A stretch of 56,713 bases of DNA from Taibaiella sp. (GTDB lineage: Bacteria > Bacteroidota > Bacteroidia > Chitinophagales > Chitinophagaceae): positions 1 through 56,713 of the forward strand of contig JAIOYR010000015.1 in NCBI GenBank assembly GCA_021740995.1. The letters run 5' to 3'. A model generated the notes under the pieces. The model had not been told where the DNA came from. It made no database searches and saw only the letters and a list, made by a program, of their open reading frames with translations. Below, one piece after another: positions 17,458 through 24,782 of this stretch (positions are counted from its first letter, which is position 1; the number at the start of each line of letters is the position of its first letter). The position numbers were made by a program, and so were the translations under genes.

Positions 17458-17705
17458 TGGGTATCCGCCAGGTTCCAACATAGCTGTTTATCAAATTCCT
17501 AAAAAGTCTGGGATTGGTGTATGTTCGTACTAAGGGTGACCATGATATTTGGAATTACCCTGACGAACACCCACGAGGCAGGCTGATGAGACCTGTAATA
17601 TTTAGGGGAAAAGACAAGGATACCCCAGTGGACCATATTGCTACCAAGCTGAAAACACTGGGCATCACCAATACACAATTCGAGAAGGCTATCAAGGAGA
17701 TGTAA
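17457..17705 (+). pseudogene. hicA: HicA-like mRNA interferase toxin interrupted by an in-frame TAG
   Basis: An ATG at 17457 overlaps the hicB stop and reads MGIRQVPT, then TAG (17481-17483), then LFIKFLKSLGLVYVRTKGDHDIWNYPDEHP and on to TAA at 17703. The text after the TAG is a full HicA: first helix, the dsRNA-binding-like fold with the catalytic-type His in KGDHDIW, RPVIFRGKD, and the terminal helix. The reading frame is otherwise intact, so a single nonsense change has split off eight codons. Translation could restart at a TTG (17514) or CTG, but both would lack or weaken the first helix. I read it as an inactivated toxin. Confidence 0.7.
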
Positions 17706-17740
17706 ACCCAGGGCGAAGGGAGGGTGAGGATATAATAATA

Positions 17741-17776
17741 CCGGTCGGAAACTGGCTACCGAGGCTGCCGTACGTG
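17741..17776 (+). repeat. 36-bp direct repeat, copy 2 (right of hicBA)
   Basis: Same orientation as 16999-17034 with three mismatches. The two copies are 742 bp apart and bracket hicBA. Confidence 0.8.
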
Positions 17777-17828
17777 GACCTATGCCCGACATGGGTATCC
17801 TTCCGTGTCAGCTTTGACCCCGGTACAT

Positions 17829-18446
17829 TTACTCCTGTTTTTTCCTCAGGCACCAGGTGGTCATACAGCGCAGATTGCTTACGTTGGTTGTCTTTATAGG
17901 TTCATACAACTCGGCACCCAGTGCCCGAGTGTAACCTACCAGCACCTGCTGATTTACCAGATAACGTTCAGTGCCGTCCGGCAATAAATACCGGCCATTG
18001 CCAATCGATTGCACCAGTTCTTCGATGCCGATATCAGAGGCCAGGCGCACAAACAGATAGCCACCCGGCCTCAGTACCCGCCACAAGGCTTGCAGCATCT
18101 GCTCAAAATGGTCGGTATCCCTTGCAAAGTGCAGCACCGCACTGCAAATAACCAGGTCAAATGTGGCAGCCTCAAAAGGCATATCTTCTACCCTACCCAC
18201 AACAAAATTAGCGGTCAGGTTGTTTGGTGCCAATTGCCCGGACAAGGCCTTCGCCTGTTCTATAGCGTTGGCATCTGCATCTATTCCACTCACCTCATAG
18301 CCGTTTTTCAGGAAATAATGAATATTCCTGCCGCCACCACAACCGGCGTCAAGTACCGTTCTGCAATGGTCAAAAGTCCCCTTCAGCAGTTGGTCGAAAA
18401 CGTAGATATCTATGTTGCCAAAGGCGGCAGCGATTGTGTTGTTCAT
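17829..18446 (-). CDS. Class I SAM-dependent methyltransferase
   Basis: 205 residues. SAM-binding motif I is VLDAGCGGGRNIHYF (about residues 31-45), followed by the acidic GIDADANAIE, VEDMPFEAATFDLVICSAVLHF (motif II/post-II) and LRPGGYLFVR (motif III). These place it in the ubiE/Methyltransf_11-type small-molecule methyltransferases, cytoplasmic. The substrate is unknown. It is leftward, alone, and separated from lepA by a hairpin-containing spacer. Confidence 0.85.
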   Translation of the reverse strand: MNNTIAAAFGNIDIYVFDQLLKGTFDHCRTVLDAGCGGGRNIHYFLKNGYEVSGIDADANAIEQAKALSGQLAPNNLTANFVVGRVEDMPFEAATFDLVICSAVLHFARDTDHFEQMLQALWRVLRPGGYLFVRLASDIGIEELVQSIGNGRYLLPDGTERYLVNQQVLVGYTRALGAELYEPIKTTNVSNLRCMTTWCLRKKQE

Positions 18447-18561
18447 AATGGTTCAAATTGTGCATGTCTGGCGCCTCAGTGTTTTACGCCGCATCAGCCA
18501 AGATACAAAGGTTTTTATTCCGGATGGCTGCCGTCCTGTATTGAGCTCGAAACCCCACTCG

Positions 18562-18580
18562 TCCTCGTTTGCAACGAGGA
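18562..18580. repeat. Short perfect hairpin upstream of lepA
   Basis: TCCTCGTT-TGC-AACGAGGA, 8-bp perfect stem with a 3-nt loop, in a spacer of higher GC than its surroundings. No T run follows, so not a typical terminator. Possibly part of a dispersed intergenic repeat. Confidence 0.5.
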
Positions 18581-18678
18581 TGTAACCGTTTACCGTTTGT
18601 AACGCTTTGTTCTACAGCTATTCCCAAAATCCCATACTGTCTCATTACCAAATTGCCGAATTGTCTCATTACCCCCGC

Positions 18679-18706
18679 TTTTGCACATTAAAATTAAGTA
18701 CCTTTG
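18679..18706 (+). promoter_or_regulatory. lepA promoter
   Basis: TTTTG (18679-18683) and the exact -7 element TACCTTTG (18699-18706), 15 bp apart, with the lepA ATG only 16 bp downstream of the element. Confidence 0.65.
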
Positions 18707-18722
18707 CACCTCGTAATTTTAT

Positions 18723-20516
18723 ATGCAAAACATTCGCAATTTCTGTATCATAGCACATATAGACCATGGTAAAAGTACCCTGGCCGACCGACTTCTGGAA
18801 TTCACTAAAACCATATCGAGCCGCGACATGCAGGCGCAGGTACTGGATGATATGGACCTGGAGCGTGAAAAGGGTATTACCATAAAAAGCCACGCCATTC
18901 AGATAAACTATGAATGGAAGGGTACAAAGTATACGCTGAACCTGATAGATACGCCCGGCCACGTAGACTTTAGCTACGAGGTGAGTCGTGCGCTGGCTGC
19001 GTGTGAGGGTGCGCTGCTGCTGGTAGATGCCAGCCAGGGAATACAGGCACAAACCATCAGCAATCTGTACCTGGCACTGGAGAATGACCTGGAGATAATA
19101 CCGGTCATCAACAAGATAGACATGGATGGCGCCATGATACCAGAGGTGACCGACCAGATAGTGGATCTGATAGGCTGTAAGCCTGAGGATATAATATTGG
19201 CCAGTGGCAAGAGCGGTATAGGCATAGAAGAAATACTGACTGCGGTAATAGACCGCATACCAGCACCCAAGGGCGACCCTAATGCACCGCTACAGGCGGT
19301 TATATTTGATAGTGTGTTCAACTCTTTTCGTGGTATCATAGCCTACTTCCGGGTGTTCAACGGCACTATCAGGAAAGGTGATAAAATCAAATTCATACAT
19401 ACAGACGCAGACTATACCGCCGATGAGGTGGGCATCATGAAGCTGACCCTGACCCCCAAGCAGGAGGTGAGCGTAGGCGATGTGGGCTACATCATTACGG
19501 GTATCAAGAATGCCCGTGAGGTTAAGGTAGGTGATACCATAACCACTATTGCCAACCCAACTACTGATATCGTACGTGGTTTTCAGGATGTGAAGCCCAT
19601 GGTATTCGCCGGTATCTTCCCGGTAGAGACAGACGACTTTGAAGACCTGCGTGACTGTATGGAAAAACTGCAGCTCAATGATGCCTCGCTCACCTTTGAG
19701 CCGGAAACATCTCAGGCACTGGGCTTTGGTTTCCGCTGTGGCTTCCTGGGTATGCTGCATATGGAGATCATACAGGAGCGGCTGGAGCGTGAGTTTAACC
19801 AGACGGTGATCACTACCGTGCCCAACGTAAGCTTCCGGGCTTACAAAACCCGCGATAAGGAAAAGATGATCATAGTGAATAACCCGAGCGAAATGCCGGA
19901 GCCAAGCAGTATAGATCGTATAGAGGAGCCTTTTATCCGCGCACAGATCATCACCCTACCCGACTATATAGGCAATATCATGAGCCTGTGTCTGGGCAAG
20001 CGTGGATTGCTCATCAACCAGCACTACCTGACACCTACAAGGGTAGAACTGATATTTGAGATGCCGCTGACGGAAATCGTATTTGATTTTTATGATAAGC
20101 TGAAATCGTGTACGCGTGGTTATGCCTCATTTGACTACAACCCGCTGGACTACCGCGAGAGCGATATAGCCAAGATGGATATACTGCTGAACGGCGACCA
20201 GGTAGATGCACTGAGTGCACTGATACACCGTAGCCGTGCTACAGACTTTGGCCGTAAGCTGTGCAGCAAGCTAAAGGACCTGCTGCCCAAGCAACAGTTT
20301 GTGATAGCCATACAGGCAGCAATAGGTGCCAAGATTATAGCCCGTGAAACAATAAGCGCTATGCGCAAGGATGTAACTGCCAAGTGTTATGGTGGTGATA
20401 TAAGCCGTAAACGCAAGCTGCTGGAAAAACAGAAAGAAGGTAAGAAGCGTATGCGCCAGATAGGTAGTGTGGATGTGCCGCAGGAGGCCTTCCTGGCAGT
20501 GCTGAAGCTGGAGTAG
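18723..20516 (+). CDS. lepA: Elongation factor 4 (LepA), ribosome-associated GTPase
   Basis: 597 residues, the usual length. GTPase motifs are AHIDHGKST (G1, 11-19), DTPGH (G3, 77-81) and NKID (G4, 130-133). The EF-G-like domains II, III and V follow, then the LepA-specific C-terminal domain with [31 protein letters not shown] and the Lys/Arg-rich [19 protein letters not shown]. It acts on the ribosome, where it influences translocation or subunit biogenesis. It has its own promoter and terminator, so it is monocistronic here, without the lepB partner seen in proteobacteria. Confidence 0.97.
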   Translation: MQNIRNFCIIAHIDHGKSTLADRLLEFTKTISSRDMQAQVLDDMDLEREKGITIKSHAIQINYEWKGTKYTLNLIDTPGHVDFSYEVSRALAACEGALLLVDASQGIQAQTISNLYLALENDLEIIPVINKIDMDGAMIPEVTDQIVDLIGCKPEDIILASGKSGIGIEEILTAVIDRIPAPKGDPNAPLQAVIFDSVFNSFRGIIAYFRVFNGTIRKGDKIKFIHTDADYTADEVGIMKLTLTPKQEVSVGDVGYIITGIKNAREVKVGDTITTIANPTTDIVRGFQDVKPMVFAGIFPVETDDFEDLRDCMEKLQLNDASLTFEPETSQALGFGFRCGFLGMLHMEIIQERLEREFNQTVITTVPNVSFRAYKTRDKEKMIIVNNPSEMPEPSSIDRIEEPFIRAQIITLPDYIGNIMSLCLGKRGLLINQHYLTPTRVELIFEMPLTEIVFDFYDKLKSCTRGYASFDYNPLDYRESDIAKMDILLNGDQVDALSALIHRSRATDFGRKLCSKLKDLLPKQQFVIAIQAAIGAKIIARETISAMRKDVTAKCYGGDISRKRKLLEKQKEGKKRMRQIGSVDVPQEAFLAVLKLE

Positions 20517-20656
20517 TTTTTTTGAGGAATTGCGAATTTGGAATTGGGAATTTGGGGATAAGTGAAGTGAAATATTGAATTCTGCCCCTGTTACTAACCT
20601 GAACGCTCTGACGTATTTTAATGCAGCAATAGAATAACCTATAGGATTTTATAAAG

Positions 20657-20699
20657 AAAAATAGCAATGGAGGTACAAGCCTTCATTGCTATTTTTTTG
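20657..20699 (+). terminator. Terminator after lepA (bidirectional)
   Basis: A-rich left flank, ATAGCAATG arm, inner AGG/CCT, CATTGCTAT arm, then a run of Ts. It also reads as a terminator for the convergent leftward gene. Confidence 0.85.
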
Positions 20700-20782
20700 T
20701 CTTTATGACTTTATACGACAATCAAAATTCTATGTACGGACCAATGGTAATTGTCTGTCCGGTATTATTTTGACAACATCAC

Positions 20783-21460
20783 TTATGGTGCTACAGCGTT
20801 GTAAGATTGGTTCTTCTTCATTGGGGCAAGACCCAATGAGTTGAAAGACCATACCAATGGTGTTTTTTCGAGCCTTACTCTGGTGTTGACAAAGGCTTTG
20901 TAATAGCCAATATGGTGCGTTACACCATTGTTTGGGATGGTGGCAATGTCGAGGGTAGAGTCTGGCTGTTTGTAGTTTACATGCACCTGTGTGATATATG
21001 GCACTGTGCTGGTGTTGGTAGCCATAAGAAAGAAGTAAGTGGAGTCTACATCCAGGTCGTGAGTAGCAGTGCCTCTGGCCGGGAAAACAAGTTTGAAGGC
21101 TGGTATGCTAACGTTAACACCATAAATTCCATGGGTTGTTCCGAAACCTTTGAGCGAGTCGCCGTAACCACCTGTGAACGTAATGATATCACCCGAATCA
21201 ACTGTGTAATCTGTGCCATTTACCGTTAGTTTTACGGGAGTAAATGTTTCGTTGCGCAGAGCGATGGTAGATACATTGGCTATCTGGCAATAAGTGCCTG
21301 TAAAACCGGTGGGGCATATACAAAAACCATCGTTGCAGGTACCTCCGTTCTGACAATTCAGGTTTTTGCAACGGTCTTTTCTGCAAGAAGTATAAATAAT
21401 AGTACCGAATGACAGCAGGGTAAGGATTACCGTAATTACAATCGCTTTGTTTTGTTTCAT
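20783..21460 (-). CDS. EGF-like domain lipoprotein
   Basis: 225 residues from the ATG at 21460. A signal helix is followed by TSC (Cys26, the probable lipidation site) and immediately by a six-cysteine EGF-like module: C31, C36, C42, C47, C49, C58 with the hallmark NGGTC and PTGFTGTYC. The remaining ~165 residues are beta-rich and unfamiliar. EGF domains in bacteria are uncommon and usually mediate extracellular binding, so a surface-exposed or periplasmic binding role is inferred. A frame extension to 21511 is rejected because it precedes the signal peptide. Confidence 0.8.
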   Translation of the reverse strand: MKQNKAIVITVILTLLSFGTIIYTSCRKDRCKNLNCQNGGTCNDGFCICPTGFTGTYCQIANVSTIALRNETFTPVKLTVNGTDYTVDSGDIITFTGGYGDSLKGFGTTHGIYGVNVSIPAFKLVFPARGTATHDLDVDSTYFFLMATNTSTVPYITQVHVNYKQPDSTLDIATIPNNGVTHHIGYYKAFVNTRVRLEKTPLVWSFNSLGLAPMKKNQSYNAVAP

Positions 21461-21895
21461 TGTTTGTTGTGTTATAGTTTTAATGTCAGTAGCTGAAGTA
21501 ATCCTGGACAAACGCCCTCAAAAACACCAAATACAGACAGCAATATAGTAAACCTTATTGGTCAAGGCATAAAATTAATAGATTCTTTGTAAGTAAAGCA
21601 ATATTTCGCACAGTTCCTTTCCAAAAAAACTGGCAATACGAGCCAAATACCATTAAGATGCAATCATATATACCCCACAAAGACCCAAAGGGTCATAAAT
21701 TATTGCAAACCATGCGGAGTGCACCTGATTCCAAATATCTATAGAAACTCTATTATGTAGCAACGTTGAAAAAGAATACATATTGATTTCGATACATGAA
21801 TTTGGCGATTTTTACCGGCGCAAACCAAGAGAATTTAGCGTTTGAGAAAAGGAAACAAAAAGCAAACTGAAATAATGTTCACTAACTTTGCCACT
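21461..21895. other. Divergent intergenic region, 435 bp
   Basis: AT-rich spacer between the EGF lipoprotein and the rightward secreted protein. It contains TAACTTTG at 21883-21890 next to the downstream start. No gene, strong hairpin or repeat family was recognised in the rest. Confidence 0.5.
21883..21890 (+). promoter_or_regulatory. Promoter -7 element TAACTTTG five bases before a start codon
   Basis: Exact consensus. It ends only 5 bp before the ATG at 21896, so the transcript would be leaderless or nearly so if that start is right. Confidence 0.5.
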
Positions 21896-22570
21896 ATGAC
21901 CAAAAGGTATGTAACAGTAATATTTTCTGTTGTTATTTGTATGTATTTTTCCCTTACTGCGAGCAGTCAGGAAAAAAATATGAAAAAGGGTCCTTTGGCC
22001 GTTTTGGTACAGTTGAAAGCAGAGAGAAACAGGACGAACGCACTGATAAAAGCAAAGAAGTATGAAGACCTGGAACTCTTCAGAAAAGACGTATCGGGCG
22101 CAGCAACTGCCATGATTCGCGACTTCAAAGACCATTTCAATTACTGTCCGGTATACTATTACGCTGATACCAACTTTGATGCGGTAATGGCAGGAAAGTT
22201 TGAAGGTGTATTACTGGATGCATCGCTTGGGCCGGCTAGCAATATCGTGATAAAAGATACCGGCAATAACTACATGATAGTATACTATGGATATCCTGCA
22301 TGGCAAACAAAAAAGCACGGCAGATGGGATACCACGCGTGCCGCACAGGAAGGCGGTAACCCCAATGGCAAGGGACTAATAATAAACGACTACAAGCTAA
22401 GGCAGCTATCGTATCTGTACCGGCTGGATCATGACTTTTTCAATTTCAGAAAAAAGAACAACAAAAATCCGTACAAATACCAATCTAGGAAATTTGATGT
22501 TGAGTATAGCCCATGTGCGTCGGAGTTTAACCGGAAACTGAAAAGCATGACTAAGAAAAAAAGTAAATAA
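21896..22570 (+). CDS. Hypothetical secreted protein
   Basis: 224 residues from the ATG at 21896, chosen because MTKRYVTVIFSVVICMYFSLTASSQ is a clean signal peptide. In-frame ATGs upstream (21842, 21875) would put charged residues before it. The mature protein has YCPVYYYADTNFDAVMAGKFEGVLLD and a basic tail ending KKKSK. I do not recognise a named family; related-looking proteins of unknown function occur in Bacteroidota. Location is probably periplasmic. It may be co-transcribed with the small lipoprotein 114 bp downstream. Confidence 0.7.
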   Translation: MTKRYVTVIFSVVICMYFSLTASSQEKNMKKGPLAVLVQLKAERNRTNALIKAKKYEDLELFRKDVSGAATAMIRDFKDHFNYCPVYYYADTNFDAVMAGKFEGVLLDASLGPASNIVIKDTGNNYMIVYYGYPAWQTKKHGRWDTTRAAQEGGNPNGKGLIINDYKLRQLSYLYRLDHDFFNFRKKNNKNPYKYQSRKFDVEYSPCASEFNRKLKSMTKKKSK

Positions 22571-22684
22571 GGTCTATCAGAAGAAAAAAGCTACAAAGAT
22601 TGGCAGGAATTGAGAAAATGCGGAAAAAATGCCGATATTAGCTGCAAATTTTATAAAAAACAAACAGTTCAAGATAGCCTAGTT

Positions 22685-22843
22685 ATGAAGATTAAATTTC
22701 TCAGGGTCCTTATTTTACTCTTTTTGATGGCCAACCTCAGCAGCTGTTTTCAGGGCAGATGGCAGCGGTATCACCACAAAAGCCATTACGTGAATAAGAA
22801 GCATTACCGCTCTTATCACAAACACCGCAACAGAGACTGGTAG
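22685..22843 (+). CDS. Very small His/Lys/Arg-rich lipoprotein
   Basis: 52 residues from the ATG at 22685. The signal MKIKFLRVLILLFLMANLSSC ends in a lipobox (LSSC, Cys21). The mature peptide is only about 32 residues and is dominated by His, Lys, Arg and Tyr (WQRYHHKSHYVNKKHYRSYHKHRN is its core, seven His). Such a tail could bind metal or the negatively charged envelope, but this is inference. An upstream ATG at 22610 is rejected because it would remove the N-terminal position of the signal. Confidence 0.65.
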   Translation: MKIKFLRVLILLFLMANLSSCFQGRWQRYHHKSHYVNKKHYRSYHKHRNRDW

Positions 22844-22908
22844 AGAATTAACTGACCATTATTTGATCTAATCAATGATTAAGGTCTGGTTTATGAATAA
22901 TAAAAATT

Positions 22909-22935
22909 CAAGGAGCGATGGGTCATCGCTCCTTG
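22909..22935. terminator. Strong hairpin, possible terminator
   Basis: CAAGGAGCGATG-GGT-CATCGCTCCTTG, a perfect 12-bp stem with a 3-nt loop. On the plus strand only TTGT follows; on the minus strand an AATTTTTATT run follows. It may end the small lipoprotein transcript. Confidence 0.55.
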
Positions 22936-23096
22936 TTGTATAATAGTGCTTGCACCCTATAGCATCGTTGTAGTATGTACCCTGTGGGGGAAGCTCGCAT
23001 AAGCATAAATACATCGGCGAAATATTTACCGAATCCAAATAACAATCCCCCCTCCATGCTACCCTTTGGCTTATTCAAATTATAGTAGAATGGTGT

Positions 23097-23104
23097 TACA
23101 TTTG
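23097..23104 (+). promoter_or_regulatory. dut promoter -7 element TACATTTG
   Basis: Exact TAnnTTTG match, 10 bp before the dut ATG. Confidence 0.6.
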
Positions 23105-23114
23105 CAATACGAAA

Positions 23115-23552
23115 ATGATACAAGTAGCAATAATTAATAAATCGCCACACCAGACACCTGCCTACCAAACCGCAGGAAGCAGCGGCATGGACATACGTGC
23201 CTGGCTACCGGAATCTGTAACACTAAAACCACTGGAACGACGGGTAATACCAACAGGGTTATACATGGCGCTACCCACAGGCTACGAAGCGCAGGTGCGC
23301 CCACGTAGCGGACTGGCCATAAAAAGAGGACTCACCGTAATAAACAGCCCCGGCACCATAGATAGTGACTACAGGGGAGAGTTAATGGTTGGTATCATCA
23401 ACCTATCTGATCAGCCACAAATAATAGAGGATGGGGAAAGGATAGCGCAACTGGTGGTAGCTGCCTATACTACAGTAGCGTGGACAGAGACTGATACACT
23501 GGATGACACAGCAAGAGGAGCAGGTGGATTCGGTCATTCAGGGACCAAGTAG
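23115..23552 (+). CDS. dut: dUTP diphosphatase (dUTPase)
   Basis: 145 residues, the trimeric all-beta dUTPase. All five motifs are present: GSSGMDIRA (I), RPRSGLAIK (II), NSPGTIDSDYRGEL (III, with the catalytic Asp and Tyr), ERIAQLVV (IV) and RGAGGFGHSG (V, the flexible C-terminal lid). It hydrolyses dUTP to dUMP and pyrophosphate, keeping uracil out of DNA and feeding dTMP synthesis. In several Bacteroidota dut lies directly before the nucleotidyltransferase-TPR-DUF4292 genes, as here, though a 222-bp gap with its own repeat separates them. Confidence 0.97.
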   Translation: MIQVAIINKSPHQTPAYQTAGSSGMDIRAWLPESVTLKPLERRVIPTGLYMALPTGYEAQVRPRSGLAIKRGLTVINSPGTIDSDYRGELMVGIINLSDQPQIIEDGERIAQLVVAAYTTVAWTETDTLDDTARGAGGFGHSGTK

Positions 23553-23680
23553 CAAAAGGCTATACCGCAAATACGCGACTACGCAGATGAGCTTGATTTA
23601 GGCGTGCAAAGGTTACGGGCTGTGCGGAAAGAACGTTTCCACTAAGGACCAAAAAAGTGAAACATTAATTAGTTTAATCA

Positions 23681-23695
23681 CCTGCCGTCGGCAGG
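23681..23695. repeat. Palindromic intergenic element (copy A)
   Basis: CCTGCC-GTC-GGCAGG followed by CAG. Same core as the elements at 28234 and 39341. Confidence 0.6.
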
Positions 23696-23774
23696 CAGAG
23701 AAACGATTTTAAAAATAGTTAGTAACAAAAGCTTGTAACTTCATACGATTGACATTATTCTTAAAAAAACGTAA

Positions 23775-24782
23775 ATGAACATAATAATTCCAATGGCAGG
23801 TATGGGCAAGCGGATGCGCCCACACACACTCACTACAGCAAAACCCCTGCTGCCCGTAGCCGGAAAACCAATAGTACAAAGGCTGGTAGAAGATATAGTA
23901 GCCACCAGCAACGAGAAAGTAGAAGAGATAGCATTTATAATAAGCCCTGCATTTGGCAAGGAAGTGGAAGAGCACCTGTGCTCGGTAGCCGAAACTCTTG
24001 GTGCCAGAGGTAAGATATGCTATCAGGAACAGGCACTGGGTACGGCCCATGCTATATTGTGTGCCGGCGACACGCTGGCAGGCAATGTCTTTATTGCATT
24101 TGCAGATACGCTCTTCAAGGCGACGTTCAGCATAGATACCAGCAAGGAAGCAATAGTATGGACACAGAAAGTAGAAGACCCAAGCGCATTTGGCGTAGTG
24201 AAACTAAATGCGGCAGGAGCTATTGAAGCCTTTGTAGAAAAGCCAAAAGATTTTGTATCGGACCTCGCCATTATTGGTGTGTATTACTTTAAAGACGGTG
24301 AAGGCTTGAAAAAAGAACTGCAACGCCTGATAGACAACAACATAATGCTGAAAGGCGAGTACCAGCTGACCGATGCTATGGAGCATATGCTGCAGAACAA
24401 TGTACAGTTCTATACCGGACAGGTAGAGGAGTGGCTGGACTGCGGCAACAAAGATGCCACAATATATACTAACGGTCGCATACTGAGCATAAAACAGCAC
24501 ACAGAACAGCTAATAGCTGCATCGGCAACTATTATACATTCAGTAATCATACCACCCTGCTTTATCGGAGAAGGGGTAACAGTGAAAAACTCTGTGATAG
24601 GCCCGCTGGTATCTCTGGAGAAAGGAGTAGTTGTAGAAGACTCCCGTATCAGCAACAGTATAGTTCAGGCTGATAGTATTGTTAAAAATGCACGTATAGA
24701 TGCATCCATGTTGGGGAAAAACGTAACTTACATGGAAAAACCAGCCGAATTGAGCATCGGCGATTTTTCTACACATATATGA
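23775..24782 (+). CDS. NDP-sugar nucleotidyltransferase with beta-helix tail
   Basis: 335 residues. The nucleotide-binding GxGxRxRPxTxxxxKPLLPVAGKP pattern appears as GMGKRMRPHTLTTAKPLLPV near residue 9. FADTLF holds the metal-binding Asp, and FVEKPKDF follows in the catalytic domain. The last ~100 residues have hexapeptide-like spacing (VIGPLVSLEKGVVVEDSRIS) of a left-handed beta-helix. This matches glucose-1-phosphate thymidylyl-/mannose-1-phosphate guanylyl-type enzymes that make activated sugars for surface glycans. The base and sugar are undetermined. Its TGA overlaps the next ATG by 4 bp, indicating translational coupling. Confidence 0.88.
   Translation: MNIIIPMAGMGKRMRPHTLTTAKPLLPVAGKPIVQRLVEDIVATSNEKVEEIAFIISPAFGKEVEEHLCSVAETLGARGKICYQEQALGTAHAILCAGDTLAGNVFIAFADTLFKATFSIDTSKEAIVWTQKVEDPSAFGVVKLNAAGAIEAFVEKPKDFVSDLAIIGVYYFKDGEGLKKELQRLIDNNIMLKGEYQLTDAMEHMLQNNVQFYTGQVEEWLDCGNKDATIYTNGRILSIKQHTEQLIAASATIIHSVIIPPCFIGEGVTVKNSVIGPLVSLEKGVVVEDSRISNSIVQADSIVKNARIDASMLGKNVTYMEKPAELSIGDFSTHI

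Noticed and set aside
16999-17776. hicBA flanking repeats as insertion-sequence ends
   Set aside because: They are direct rather than inverted, and no transposase lies between them.
22923-23168. Leftward 81-codon frame over the dut promoter
   Set aside because: It covers the hairpin and the exact dut promoter and has no recognisable features.
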